Assembly (NCBI GenBank): GCA_026874595.1
Contig: CM049322.1
Coordinates: forward strand, 5,751,900-5,815,899
Origin: Sipunculus nudus
Lineage: Eukaryota; Annelida; Sipuncula; Golfingiida; Sipunculidae
Length of the DNA stretch: 64,000 nucleotides
Direction of reading: 5' to 3'
A model generated the notes under the pieces. That model was not told the DNA's origin. It saw nothing but the letters and a program-made list of their open reading frames with translations, and ran no database searches. Positions 10,128 through 21,943 of this stretch are shown here, one piece after another (the first letter of the stretch is position 1; every line of letters starts with the position of its first letter). The position numbers and the translations under genes are program-made.

Positions 10128-11160
10128 TGTAGGTTGTGCCACCTACCACAAATCCAGAAAGCTGTCCAAGTTGTATACACCTGCACAATTTTAGGCAGAA
10201 AAGTCAAACCACTACATGTATATGAGCGATTTTTGCCCATGGCAGACAAACAGACAAACACTGTGCAAAAATCTTTGCAGGTAACCCCTCCAGTTTTGTG
10301 TATGATAAAGACCTATGTGAGATCTAAACACATGCACAATTTTGGCCCAATCGGTCAAATGGTTTCTGAGATATGAGCTTGGATGTGTGCAGCGTTAACT
10401 AGAATGTAGGTGGCGCCACCTGTCATAAAATCAAGAAAGCTGTCCAGGATGTATAAACCTGCAAAATTTTAGGCAGTTATGTCGAACCACTACAGAGAAA
10501 TGAGTGATTTTAGGCCACGGCAGACTAACAGACAGACCCTGTGCAAACATTGTTACAGGTGGCGCCACCATTTTTTGTGTATGTTACAGAGCTATCAAAG
10601 GGCTACATTTGTATAAATTTTATTTCCTGATCTGTCAAATGGTTCCCAAGATATAAGCTTGGATGTCATCAGCGTGAACGTGAACGTAGGTGGCGCCACC
10701 TGTCATAAAATCAAGAAAGCTATCCTGGATGTATACGCATGACGAATTTCAGGTGAATTAGTCAATTCACTGCAGAGATATGAGTGATTTTAACCCAAGG
10801 CAGATGAACAGATGGACACTGTGCAAACATGGTTACAGGTGGCGCCACCATTTTTTGTGTATGTTATAAAGCAATCCAAGGGCTACATTTGTATCAATTT
10901 TATTTCCTGATCGGTCAAACGGTTCCCGAGATATGAGGGTTTATGAGTGGAAACAGACCCACAAATGGACACTGGATAGAGAGGAAAGGTCAGAGGTCAA
11001 CGCAAATTGGTTAGGCACCAGTTCACATGTGACCCGATAATAGGTGTAAGTTTAGGAAAAATCGGTCCATTAGTCTCCGAGGAGCTCTCTGGAAACGAAC
11101 GCCGCAGCGGTGGAGGAACTCGGTCAAAAACATAGTATCTGCAAAACTTCGTTTTGGCGG
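10128..11160 (+). repeat. Type I palindrome-repeat array
   Basis: The exact palindrome GGTGGCGCCACC occurs at 10409, 10558, 10689 and 10838, giving alternating spacings of 149 and 131 bp (a 280-bp dimeric unit). Each spacer carries recurrent phrases such as CTGCAAAATTTTAGGCAG and CCGAGATATGAGCTTGGATG. It belongs to the composite element and codes for nothing. Confidence 0.8.
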
Positions 11161-12838
11161 ATACAAAAATACAGGTGGCTCCACCAGTCTGCAGAAACTA
11201 ATAAAAACACTTAATGGTCAATATCCATGCAAAAAATCATGGTGATCTCTGCATTAGTTGTTCAGATACTTCAGTTTTTGTATCAAATTGTCCATTATTC
11301 TGAGGGATACTTAGTCCTATAGCTTGAAGGATATGGGTAACAGAAACCTAATTTCAAGTTTCCACAGGCACCTTTCATGGGCCTCCTTGCATGACAAGAA
11401 TGAAGATTCTAGGTCCAGTTGTTGCGATTTGTACCCTGTTGACAGATAACCACATCTTTAAAGGTCTCAAAAAAAAGAAAAAAATTCGTAAAAATTTGAA
11501 AAAAAATAGAGGTGGCACACCCAGTCTGCAGAAACTGATGGAACAGCTCATGATCAATATGTATGCCGAAAATCATGACCATCAGTGTTGTAGTTATTGA
11601 AATACTGCAGTTTTTGTATCAAATTTTCCATTATTCTGGGGGGGGGGGGGGTATTTGGGACCCATACAGCTTAAAGAATATGGGTAACAGAGACCTAATT
11701 TCAAGTTTCCATGGAGACCTTTCATGGGTCTCCCTGTGTGTCAAGAATGAAGATTCTTGGTCCAGTTTTTATGATATGTGCCCTGTTAACAGATGTTCAT
11801 ATCTTTAAAGGTCTCAAAAATACAGAAAAATTTCGTAAAAAAAACCGAACAAATACAGGTGGTGCCACCAGGGTGCAGAAACTTATGAAACACTCCATGA
11901 TCAATATCCATGCAAACAATTATGGTTATCTCTGCATTAGTTGTTCAGATACTTTAGCTTTTGTATCAAATTTTCCATATTCTGAGCTGTACTTTGGAGT
12001 GCCATAGCTCAAAGGATATGGGTAACAGAGACCAAATTTCAGGTTTCCATGGAGACTTATCATGGGTCTCCCTGTGTGTCAAGAACGAAGATTCTAGGTC
12101 CAGTCGTTACGATTTGTACCCTGTTGACAGATAACTACATCCTTAAAGGTCTCAAAAATAGAGAAAAAAATTCGTGAACATTGAAAAATACAGGTGGCGC
12201 CACCAGTCTGCACAAACTGATGAAACATCTCATGATCAATATGTATGTCGAAAATCATGACGATCAGTGATGTAGTTAATGAGATATTGAAGTTTTTGTA
12301 TGAAATTTTTGACTATTCTGGGGGGTAATTTTGGGCCCCATAGCTCGAAGGATATGGGTAACAGAGACCTAATTTCTGGTTTCCATGGAGACTTTTCATA
12401 GGTCTCTCAGTGTGTCGAAAATGAAGATTCTAGGTCCAGTCGTTACGATTTGTGCCACGCTAACAGATGACAGCATCCTCAAAGGTCTCAAAAATAGAGG
12501 AAAAAATCGTAAAAAATCAAACAGTACAGGTGGCACCACCAGTCTGCAGGAACTGATCGAACATCTCATGATCAATATGTATGCCAAAAATCATGACCAT
12601 CAGTCAAGTATTTAATGAGATATTGAAGTTTTTGTATGAAATTTTTGACTTTTCTGGGGGGTATTTTGGGGCCACATAGCTCGAAGGATATGGGTAACAG
12701 AGACCTAATTTCTGGTTTCCAAGGAGATTTTTTATGGACCTCTCAGAATCCCAAGTTACAAGGTTCTAGGTCCAGCGGTTACGATTTGTGCCTGGTTAAC
12801 GGACGGACAGACGGACGAAGGACAAAGAGTGATCGCTA
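11160..12838 (+). repeat. Type II palindrome-repeat array with GACGGAC tail
   Basis: About five head-to-tail units, 335-336 bp each where measured (11858 to 12193 to 12529). Each unit starts at the palindrome, then reads AGTCTGCAGAAACTGATG, a G-run, a GGATATGGGTAACAGAGACC phrase and TCTAGGTCCAG. The palindromes are CG at 12193, TG at 11858 and CA at 12529. The array ends in a short GGACGGACAGACGGACG microsatellite before the terminal hairpin. Confidence 0.8.
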
Positions 12839-12869
12839 TAGCTCAGATGACTTTCAGTCAGCTGAGCTA
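12839..12869 (+). other. Right-end terminal hairpin of the composite element
   Basis: Arms TAGCTCAGATGACT and AGTCAGCTGAGCTA pair with one mismatch around a TTC loop and are followed by an A run. The same hairpin, intact or degraded, recurs at 15490-15520, 42046-42076, 43342-43372 and 23126-23157, and in reverse at 38834-38864, 46499-46525 and 51894-51920. Confidence 0.7.
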
Positions 12870-12873
12870 AAAA

Positions 12874-13145
12874 CATTGTAGCCAATTGAAAAAGGCTTTC
12901 TGTATTTGAAAACAAGATTTGAGTTTCAGCAGCCAAGTCAAGAGGTCACTCAGTACAAACAACTGACCTGGATCTGGGGGAGTGTCTAGACAATGTGTAG
13001 ATGCAGAATTTCCAGATTATTGGAACTATATCTTTCAACTGTTTGATAAAACACAGCGTCTAGACAATGTTTAGATGCAGAATTTCCAGATTATTGGAAC
13101 TATATCTTTCAACTGTTTGATAAAACTTGGTTTACATTTTAAGTG
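12874..13145 (+). repeat. Right half of the split host repeat
   Basis: Matches the reverse complement of about 55420-55665, beginning with TTGTAGCCAATTGAAAAAGG. It contains a tandem duplication of about 75 bp (about 12985-13060 and 13061-13135) built on TCTAGACAATGT and AGATGCAGAATTTCCAG. Confidence 0.65.
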
Positions 13146-13149
13146 AATT

Positions 13150-14220
13150 GGGTTTATCATCAGGTCACGTGAACTGCTGCGCCCTCATTTTTGGTTGACC
13201 TCTGACCTTTCCTCACTGCCCAGCATCCATTTGTGCATCTGTTTCCACACATAAACCCGCATATCTCAGGAACCGTTTGAACGATTGGGCCAAATTTTTG
13301 CATGTGTATAGATCTCACATAGCTCTTCATCATACTCATAGGCAAAACTGGTGGCGCCACCTGCAACCATTTATGCACAGCATCCACCTGTTCATCTGCC
13401 CTGGCGTAAAATCACTCATATCTCAGCAGTCGTTTGACATATCCACCTGACATTTTGCAGGTTTATACATCCTGGAAAGCTTTCCTAATATTATGACAGG
13501 TGGCGCCACCTACATTCAGGTTTACTCTGCAGACATCAAGCACATATCTCAGGAACCGTTTGACCAATTTGGCCAAAATTTTGCATGTGTATAGATCTCA
13601 CATAGCTCTTCATCATAAGCAAAACCTGTGGTGCCACCTGCAACCATTTATGCACAGCGTCCATCTGTTCATCTGCCTTGGGATAAAATCACTCATCTCA
13701 GAAGTGGTTTGACTTATCCACCTGAAATTTTGCAGGTTTATACATCCTGGACAGCCCTCTCGAATTTATGACAGGTGGCGCCACCCATATTCATGTTTAC
13801 TCTGCAGACATCCAAGCTCATATCTCGGGAACCATTTGACTGATTGGGCCAAAATTTTGCTTGTGTATAGATCTCACATAGCTCTTCATCATAAGCAAAA
13901 CTTGTGGTGCCACCTGCAACCTTTTATGCACAGCGTCCATCTGTTCATCTGCCTTGGGATAAAATCACTCATATCTCAGAAGTGGTTTGACTTATCCACC
14001 TGAAATTTTGCAGGTTTATACATCCTGGACAATTTTCTCGATTTTATGACAGGTGGCACCACCTACATTCAAGTTTACCCTGCAGACATCCATGCTAATA
14101 TGCAACACACCTCACTCTATTCCCCATATGCCACTTAATCCATGCCTCACTTCACCCGTCCCACTCTGATTTCTGCGGATACACATAGTCGCTGGTCAAC
14201 CACCCATATTCTAGTTTAAA
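13150..14220 (-). repeat. Type I palindrome-repeat array, minus orientation
   Basis: Reverse-complement relative of 10128-11030. Exact palindromes occur at 13350, 13499 and 13774, with a CA variant at 14052. The array ends near 14215 in sequence matching the GAATACGGGTAACCGAC stretch of the composite element, so it is a copy lacking its hairpin-distal left end. Confidence 0.75.
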
Positions 14221-14325
14221 ATGTCCTAGTCTAAAACTTGCAGGTCCGAAATGTCCATTTTGCTGAAATCATAATGACTAAAGTAAATATGCAGGATTTA
14301 AAAGGATCAATATTAGATTTAAAAA

Positions 14326-15520
14326 ACAAGTGACCCAGGGGTCATGACGCTCAGCTGACCAGGAAGACATTGACAAAAGTAATTTTATCATCTGAATGTC
14401 AAATTTGAATGAAATACTTTTTCCAAACTTGACCTTTTGTATAAAATCATCCAATATTCATTGGGGTACTATGGAGCTCTGTAGCATGAAGGATATGGGT
14501 AACAGACACCTATTTTCAAGGTTACAAGATGACTTTTCAGGGGTCTCCCAGCATGTCAAAAAATAAAATTCTAGGTCCAGTTATTATGATTTGTGCTCTG
14601 TTAACAAATCCAAATGTTTATTTTGGGGGGTATTTCAAAGCCGCATAGGATGAAGGATATGGGTAACAGAGATGTAATTTCAGGTGCACAAGGAGACATT
14701 TCAGGGGCCTCCCAGCATATCAAGAAAGGAGATTCTAGGTCAAGTCATTATAATTTGTGCTCTGTTAACAGATGACCAAATCTTTATTCTGGGGAGTACT
14801 TCGGAGCCCCAGAGCATGAAGGATATGGGTAACAGGGACCTTATTTCGGGTTTCCATGTAGACCTTTTATGGGCTTCCCTGGAGGTGAGGACAGAAGATT
14901 CTAGGTCAAGTCATTATGATTTGTGCCCTGTTAATATATGACCAAATCTTTATTCTGGGGGGTACTTCAGAGCCCCATAGCTCACAGAATATGGGTAACA
15001 GGGACCTTATTTTGGGTTTCCATGTAGACCTTTTATAGGCTTCCCTGGAGGTGAGGACAGAAGATTCTAGGTCCAGTCATTATGATTTGTGCCCTGTTTA
15101 CAGATTACCAAATTTTAAAGATCACAAAAGTAGAGAAAAAAAATCGTAAAAAATAAAAAAAAATATAGGTGGCGCCACCAATCTCCAGAAATTGATGAAA
15201 CACTCCATGATCAATATCCATGCAAAGAATCATGGTGATTAATGCATTAGTTGTTCAGATACTTGAGCTTTTGTATTAAATTTTGCATTATTCTGGGGGG
15301 TACTTCAGAACCCCATAGCTCGAAGAATATAGGTCACAGTGACCTAATTTCAGGTTTACAAGGAGAATTTCCATAGACCTCCCAGGATTTCAAGTTAGAA
15401 GATTCCCGGTCTAGCGGTTACGATTTGTGCCCTGTTAACAGACAGACGCCTGGATGGCCAGACGGACGACGGACAAAAGGTGATCCCTACAGCTCAGATG
15501 ACTTTCAGTCAGCTGAGCTA
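14326..15520 (+). mobile_element. Helitron-like palindrome element, second copy
   Basis: The left end reads ACAAGTGACCC and GGGTCATGACGCTCAGCTGA, with one change in the left palindrome. The right end is the hairpin at 15490-15520 after a GACAGACGCC tail. The interior holds partial type II units with GGGGGGTACTTC and TATGGGTAACAG phrases and an exact palindrome at 15168. Non-autonomous. Confidence 0.65.
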
Positions 15521-17500
15521 AAAATTGAAAAAATACAGGTGGCGCCACCAGAATGCAGAAACTGATGAAACATTTCATGATCAATATCCATGCAAAGAAT
15601 CATGGTGATCAATATAATAATTGTTCAGATACTTGAGCTTTTGTATCAAATTTTCCATTATTCTGGGGGGTACTTCGGAGCCCCATAGCTCAGAGGTTAT
15701 GGGTAACAGAGACCTAATTTCAAGTTTTTAAGGAAACTTTTCATGGGCCTCTCAGCATGTCAAGAGAGAAGATTCTAGGTCCAGTTGTTACGATTTGTGT
15801 CATGTTAACAGATGACTGCATCTTATGAGGTCTCAAAAATAGAGAAAAAATTCGTAAAAATAAAAAAAATACAGGTGGCGCCACCATACTGCAGAAACTG
15901 ATGACACATTCCATGATCAATATCCATGCAAAGAATCATGGTGATCACTGCAATAGTTGTTTAGATACTTGAGCTTTTGTATCAAATTGTCCATTATTCT
16001 GAGGGATACTTCAGAGTCCTATAGCTTGAAGGATATGGGTAACAGAGACCTAATTTCAAGTTTCCACAGGCACTCTTCATGGGCCTCCTTGCATGACAAG
16101 AATGAAGTTTCTAGGTCCAGTTGTTGCAATTTGTACCCTCTTGATAGATATCATAGGTGGCGCCACCAGTCTGCAGGAACTGATGGAACATCTCATAATC
16201 AATATGTATGCCAAAAATCATGACCATCGGTGATGTAGTTATTGAGATATTGAAGTTTTTGTATGAAATTTTTGACTACTGGGGGGGGGGGGGGTACTTT
16301 GGGGCCCCATAGCTCGAAGGATATGGTTAACAGAGACCTAATTTCTGGTTTCCAAGGATATTTTTCATGGACCTCTCAGTGTGTCAAGAATGAAGATTCT
16401 AGGTCCAGTCGTTATGATTTGTGCCACGTTAACAGATGACAGCATCCTTAAAGGTCTCAAAAATAGAGGAAAAAATCGTAAAAAATCAAACAATACAGTT
16501 GGCACACCCAGTCTGCAGGAACTGATGGAACATTTCATAATCAATATGTATGCCAAAAATCATGACCATCAGTGATGTAGTTATTGAGATATTGAAGTTT
16601 TTGTATGAAATTTTTGACTACTGGGGGGGGGGGGGGTACTTTGGGGCCCCATAGCTCCAAGGATATGGTTAACAGAGACCTAATTTCTGGTTTCCAAGGA
16701 TATTTTTCATGGACCTCTCAGTGTGTCAAGAATGAAGATTCTAGGTCCAGTCGTTACGATTTGTGCCATGCTAACAGATGACAGCATCCTTAAAGGTCTC
16801 AAAAATAGAGGAAAAAATCGTAAAAAATCGAACAATGAAGGTGGCACCACCAGTCTGCAGGAAGTGATGACACATCTCATGATCAATAGTTATGCCACAA
16901 ATCATGACCATCAGTCAAGTAGTTAATGAGATATTGAAGTTTTTGTATGAAATTTTTTACTTTTCTTGGGGGTACTTTAGGGCTCCATAGCTCAAAGAAT
17001 ATGGGTAACAGAGACCTAATTTCTGGTTTCCATGGAGACTTTTCATAGGTCTCACAGTGTGTCAAGAATGAAGATTCTAGGTCCAGTCTTTACCATTTGT
17101 GCCTTGTTAACAGATGTTTACATTTTGAAAGGTCTCAAAAATAGAGAAAAAAAATTCGTAAAAAATTGAACGATACAGGTGGCGCCACCAGTCTGCAGGA
17201 AGTGATGGAACATCTCATGATCAATATGTATGACAAAAATCATGACCATCAGTCAAGTATTTAATGAGATATTGAAGTTTTTGTATGAAATTTTTTACTT
17301 TTCTTGGGGGTAGTTTGGGGCCCCTTAGCTGGAAGGATATGGATAACAGAGACCTAATTTCTGGTTTCCAAGGAGATTTTTCATGGACCTCCCAGGATGT
17401 CAAGTAAGAAGATTCCAGTTCTAGCGGTTATGATTTGTGCCTGGTTAACGGACAGACAGACGGACAGACAGGTTCACATTAGGCCTGTAGGCCTTGTTAA
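15521..17500 (+). repeat. Type II palindrome-repeat array continuing past the hairpin
   Basis: Directly after the hairpin comes TTGAAAAAATACA and then an exact palindrome at 15538. Further units start at 15874, 16156, 16840 (CA form) and 17178. G-runs expand to 12-14 G near 16280 and 16624. The array ends not with the hairpin but with GACAGACGGACAGACAGG and an AGGCCTGTAGGCCT palindrome near 17482-17495, the third end type seen in the window. Confidence 0.75.
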
Positions 17501-19098
17501 ATATTTAAAGTGGGGACGGATGTACCTATTTAAGGGGGCTGAGGTGGAGGTCATACGGGGAATGCCCCCCCCCCCCCCTCCCCCACCCCCATGTTTCAGC
17601 AAACAAAGTAAAAATTTTTCACCATAAAGATATTCAAATAGCGAATTCACTATTGAACAAATCGACCATGGAGTTTGGCTCACTATGCTGGGCCAACTCA
17701 CCAGGATTTTTTTAACAAGTGAATGGAATGTTTCTAACCTGACAGACAAAAGATTCAAGTGATTCAAGTATTGCAAACGTGAACAACCGGCCAGCACTAC
17801 AAACCTTCCCGTGGTAACGGTTTCCCAGGCCTAACTGTTTTGATTTGCCTAGCTGAGCATCACACTTACAGTTGCAGTTTGTCATTTTAAACAAGTTGTC
17901 GAGAAGTTTGATTCTCTCTCTGCAAACCTAATAGCTGAAAGGGCCCATCCATGAGCTCTGATGAGCTTATAATGCACTAAAGGAAATATATCTCCTTAAA
18001 TAAGTGTAATCTGACAATTTCATTATATACTGATTGAGAAATACGATTTTTGACCATTGTATCATTTCAGTAGTAGAAATGGCTTCCCTGAATATAGTTA
18101 GATCCCGTGACATTGTGTGTCAGACCAGAGTATTTTTCTGGAATTATTTTGAATCGTAATACCAATATTGAACGCGCCTGACCATCTTTTGCTTTCCAAC
18201 AAAAGACATTTAAATGACCCATCACAATGTGGTGTATGGACTTTTGCTTGGTTGGCCAGGACTTTCATAGCCTGACAAGTGTAGTTCTACATATACGAGA
18301 TTTCTAAGGATGCAAACCGTGCCATGACAAGACTATTGCAAAGATACTGCAATCGCACCTTTTTATTGATAATTATCTAGGAATGGCCGCAGCTTTTGGC
18401 ACAAAATTATTCACATAAATATTGAATATGTGACTTTTCAGAGCACGAAGCATCATGTGACGTGGCCATGCACAAATTTTAATGTCCTAGTATTTTCTGT
18501 GAAGCAAATGCTATACTAGAAGTATTCAAGGTTTCCCTCCCTTTATACCATGGTTAACTTTCACTCAGAGAATTGGTGAATAAATTGGCTTAAATAGGGC
18601 TTTAACTGGGGCATTTTTTGAGGGGTTAGGACTCTAGGGTAAAAAAATTGGAGAGTCCAATTGGATTTTCGAGTGTCCCACGGGTCTGTTGCTAATATTT
18701 AACGGTTTGCATCAAATCAAATCCATATTTTATTATTTTTATCATTATTATTATTAATTTTATTATACAAAAAAGTATCCAAAAAACATAGCGCACTTCA
18801 TCATTTTAGTTTTATTTATAAAATAATTGTTATCTGTTTCAACTTATGTATGTAATTTTATATGAAATCAGGCTCAGCTTATAACCGAAACTAGTAAGAA
18901 GTAGCTTTACCAATTTCACAAAAACATGTAAAGTTCAAGAACTCTCCATTTTTTTAAAAGTTTCCTCCAATTTCATAAAATTTCTGTATGAAACATGTTG
19001 ACATTCAATCATTAATAATTAACAATTGACTGGAAAAATTCATAAACACAAAATGTTGTCTCCTGCTGTTGGCCCACGAACTTTCGTCTCATCTTTAC
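17501..19098. other. Unique-looking AT-rich DNA, no gene recognised
   Basis: Contains a poly-C tract near 17565-17590 and an AT-rich stretch near 18720-18800. I found no supported coding exon, although this is where further 3' exons of candidate gene A would be expected. Confidence 0.35.
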
Positions 19099-19215
19099 CT
19101 CGTGGAACGCAATGGCTGCGCAGAAGTCTTTGAGCTGTGGCCCTTCTTTAACAGGCAAAGTTCCATGCTGTTCGGTGGACAGGAATGAGCGAATTTTTAT
19201 TTTGGTCTGTTTCAC
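19099..19215 (-). CDS. Candidate gene A, exon 3 (unidentified protein)
   Basis: An open 117-bp (39-codon) segment on the minus strand, preceded by a pyrimidine-rich acceptor (GTGTCTCTTCAG) and followed by a GAG/GTAAAG donor. It starts and ends in phase 0, matching the phase in which the candidate exon at 20723-20862 ends. It is richer in GC than its surroundings. It encodes residues such as RSFLSTEQHGTLPV and GPQLKDFCAAIAFHE, which I do not recognise. Splicing is inferred from sequence only; the whole chain could be chance. Confidence 0.35.
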
Positions 19216-20722
19216 CTGAAGAGACACGCTTAAATCAGAAACTACTTCTGATTTAAAGGTGCCAAATCACCTACCTATTAAAAAAAGAATTTATGTGATT
19301 TATGGCTTCCTTTGTGTATATATTAATGATCTGAGGGTACTTTTGGTTGCAAAAAGTTCTTATAAGGCATTTGTGAAGGATGTGTAAACTTGTTTATCAA
19401 CATGTTTGTAAAAAAAGCAACGTTTATAAACGGGAAAACATGTAACCTAAGGTGGTAGGTTGCATATATGCAGAGGTAGAAAGGTCACATGTTGCAAAAC
19501 ACTATTTGAATAGCTCTGGATTATAGGACTTGCTCCCAGATACCCATGTTGAATTTATTTTGTTTATTTTGGCGGGCCCCAACATATTATAAACACGCTG
19601 ATATAAACGAAACAATCAACCTGTGTGCGGTGATATCCACGTTTTCTGGCCTATTTTTATGAAAGCTCAAAGGGATTACCTTAAGTTTATAAAGGTCAGA
19701 TAGGTAATTGGGCCCCTTTAACTTTACAATTTTATAAAGTATGCAGATTCTTGTTGTGTACGGTAAAATAACCCCATGCCGTATTGAATAAAACGCGCTT
19801 GTTATGAAAATAACAGCGGTTACATTCATTAATGGATGCAAATATTGTTACAAGATGGTTTTATTTGACTGAACAGATTTAAATGGGGCGGGGGGTAAAA
19901 AAAGGCGGGGGGTACATGTGAAAACATCTCATGTAAATTCCATTATGCACGTTTAATATCACTTTTATCTATGAATCTTCAATGGAATTGGCATAACAAC
20001 TAGATGTGGTCGGAATATGGTCCTCAGAGGGTACCACATTTCTGGAAGTGCTGAAATAGTTTATATATGGGTAAAACGTTTAGTATATTGTTTAAAATTA
20101 TGAAAAACAGAAACACGTTTTTGCACAGAAAATATAACACAACTCATTCATATTTCAACAAATTTACTTTAAATATATACAGAAAATAAATCTTTTGTTG
20201 GCTTATAGCCCATTCATAATTTTTCTACGGTTCCTTCCCAAGCTGCAGTCTGAAGCCTCACAGCACGTAACAAGTTAAATGGACCAGTTCAGTTCTATAA
20301 TTAGAAAAAAATATAAAAATATTTACTGGTTTATATGGGTATTTCTTATTATATGGTCTCAACCGAGCTTTACTAAATATGAGAAGATTCTACAAACTTG
20401 AGATAATCCCTTTATTTACAGGACCTTTACTCGTAGGAACGAATTAACAATTTTATAAAAGTTATTGGTCAAAAGTACTGTTGAAGATCATACAGTGTTT
20501 CAAACGACAAACAAAGAAAAATAAATAGATATAAAGAATGACTATAGTATCTTCATTCTGAAATCTCTTTAGATAATAGAGGAGACAGCAATGTGATAGG
20601 ACAACAGTATATTCCTGACATTGTAAGACTTGCAGAAGCTACGGCAAATTCCATTCAGTATGAAAAAAAAGTTAGGCTCACTGTGCACGAACCAATATGG
20701 CTTGATGACTGTGGCTCCTCAC

Positions 20723-20862
20723 ACAGGTAACACTTGGTTGTCGACCCCTTGACCACCAGGGTTGTACAGTTCTGGACTTGTGATAGTAGTTTCGATGCTC
20801 CAAATCAGATCTCCATGACTCTACCACAGAAAGCTCGTCTTCTACACCAACGTCTCCGGGCC
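20723..20862 (-). CDS. Candidate gene A, exon 2 (unidentified protein)
   Basis: A minus-strand segment with acceptor TTGTTATTTGTAG and donor GTGAGG. It is open for 46 codons after two carried-over bases and ends in phase 0, as the next exon requires. It encodes VEDELSVVESWRSDLEH and VQPWWSRGRQPSVTC; no domain is recognised. The flanking DNA is clearly more AT-rich. Confidence 0.33.
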
Positions 20863-21864
20863 CTACAAATAACAATATATATATGCAGGAGTATGTGTGC
20901 GGCTGATAACAAAAATAAGAGTTCATTCAATGTTCAAATGTTCGATTTCTAGCTAACTCAGTGCATATTTAATGAGGTCAGAGGTCACAAGACCTAAAAC
21001 GGGCGTATTATGCATGTTCTTTGCGGTGCTCGTTTTTATATATTAGCCTTTGAAAAGCTCAGATGAAATTATCCTGCTATTTTCTGATAATCAAGTACTA
21101 AAATAAATGATTGCTAAATTAATATTCTGACATGACTACCATAAGTATAGGTTAAAAACCTCGCTCGAGTCGTGATACAAGTCATATCGAGGAATGCATC
21201 ACAATGGTCTTCCATCATGTTGCACTTAATCGTGGTAAAAAGCTCATAATCTTTACACAAGGCTCCGAATGATAAATTAACACAAAAGAAAATATGTGAA
21301 CTCACAACCCAAAATGAAACTCCGTCTCTATGGTAACGAATCATTTCCAGTATCACACAAAAGTTGGCTGCGTCCAGTAACCCGTGCGAGCCATGCTTGT
21401 ATCCATAGTCATAGATTTTAATCATGAAATTTAAGTATACTGGAAGTGTCTATATACTGAACATATCTAGTGAATATATTGAAACTGGATTTGCAAAACA
21501 ACGTCATGTATACCAGAAACACAACAACTGGTGACTTAAATTATTATTTATATAATGTAGTAATTCAAAAAGTGTGAAACCTAATCAATTTTTGATAAAA
21601 GATTAATTTTTAGAAATTCTAGATGGATCAATCCAAGATAGCAGGGGGGGGGGGGTGCTAATCAAAAGCCACAAAGGCAGCTGAGAATACAGGTTATAAG
21701 AGATTAACTGTTAGAGAGTTTTTAAAACATTTAAAAAAGGAGAAAATGAGTAAAAAGGAAATAAAGAAGAAAATAAATTTAGACAGAACAGTCTGTACTG
21801 ACAAAAAGCGTAGGCTTTCTGTTATAGTATTTTCATGTTTGAACATACATTACTTTCCACACAC

Positions 21865-21943
21865 CATGCATCTCCGCATCGCATTTCCTTTGCTTCATAG
21901 CTTTACATGCACAAAATGGACCAGAACAGCCGGAGTTTCTTTT
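21865..21943 (-). CDS. Candidate gene A, exon 1: Cys-rich motif
   Basis: A 79-bp minus-strand segment that would encode a Cys-rich stretch, RNSGCSGPFCACKAMKQRKC. Its layout resembles short C-x-C-rich motifs found in some transposon-linked invertebrate proteins. It ends one base into a codon, which fits the two bases carried by the next candidate exon. The acceptor (CAAGTATAG) has a poor pyrimidine tract, which weakens the call. Confidence 0.25.

Larger units (their letters stand above)
2930..12873 (+). mobile_element. Composite Helitron-like non-autonomous element (interrupted by BEL/Pao)
   Basis: The left end carries TGACCCATGGGTCA followed by CGCTCAGCTGA. The right end is a hairpin at 12839-12869 followed by an A run. 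Between them lie type I units and then type II units of the palindrome repeat. Without the inserted BEL element it is about 3.1 kb. An uninterrupted copy of the flanking repeat at 55.4-55.9 kb (minus strand) places the boundaries within a few bases of 2930 and 12873 and shows no obvious long target duplication. A terminal hairpin and little or no duplication are known for Helitron/Helentron families and for bivalve pearl/HINE elements; that classification is inference. No Rep-helicase gene is present. Confidence 0.6.

Noticed and set aside
10409-10849. Regular palindromes as CRISPR or integron attC sites
   Set aside because: The spacers are homologous repeats, not unique, and no cas or integrase-type gene is near. 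The cassette comparison is kept only as an analogy.
21306-21439. Fourth candidate exon for gene A (minus strand, GTGAGT donor)
   Set aside because: The phase does not fit the exon at 20723-20862 and the translation looks less constrained.
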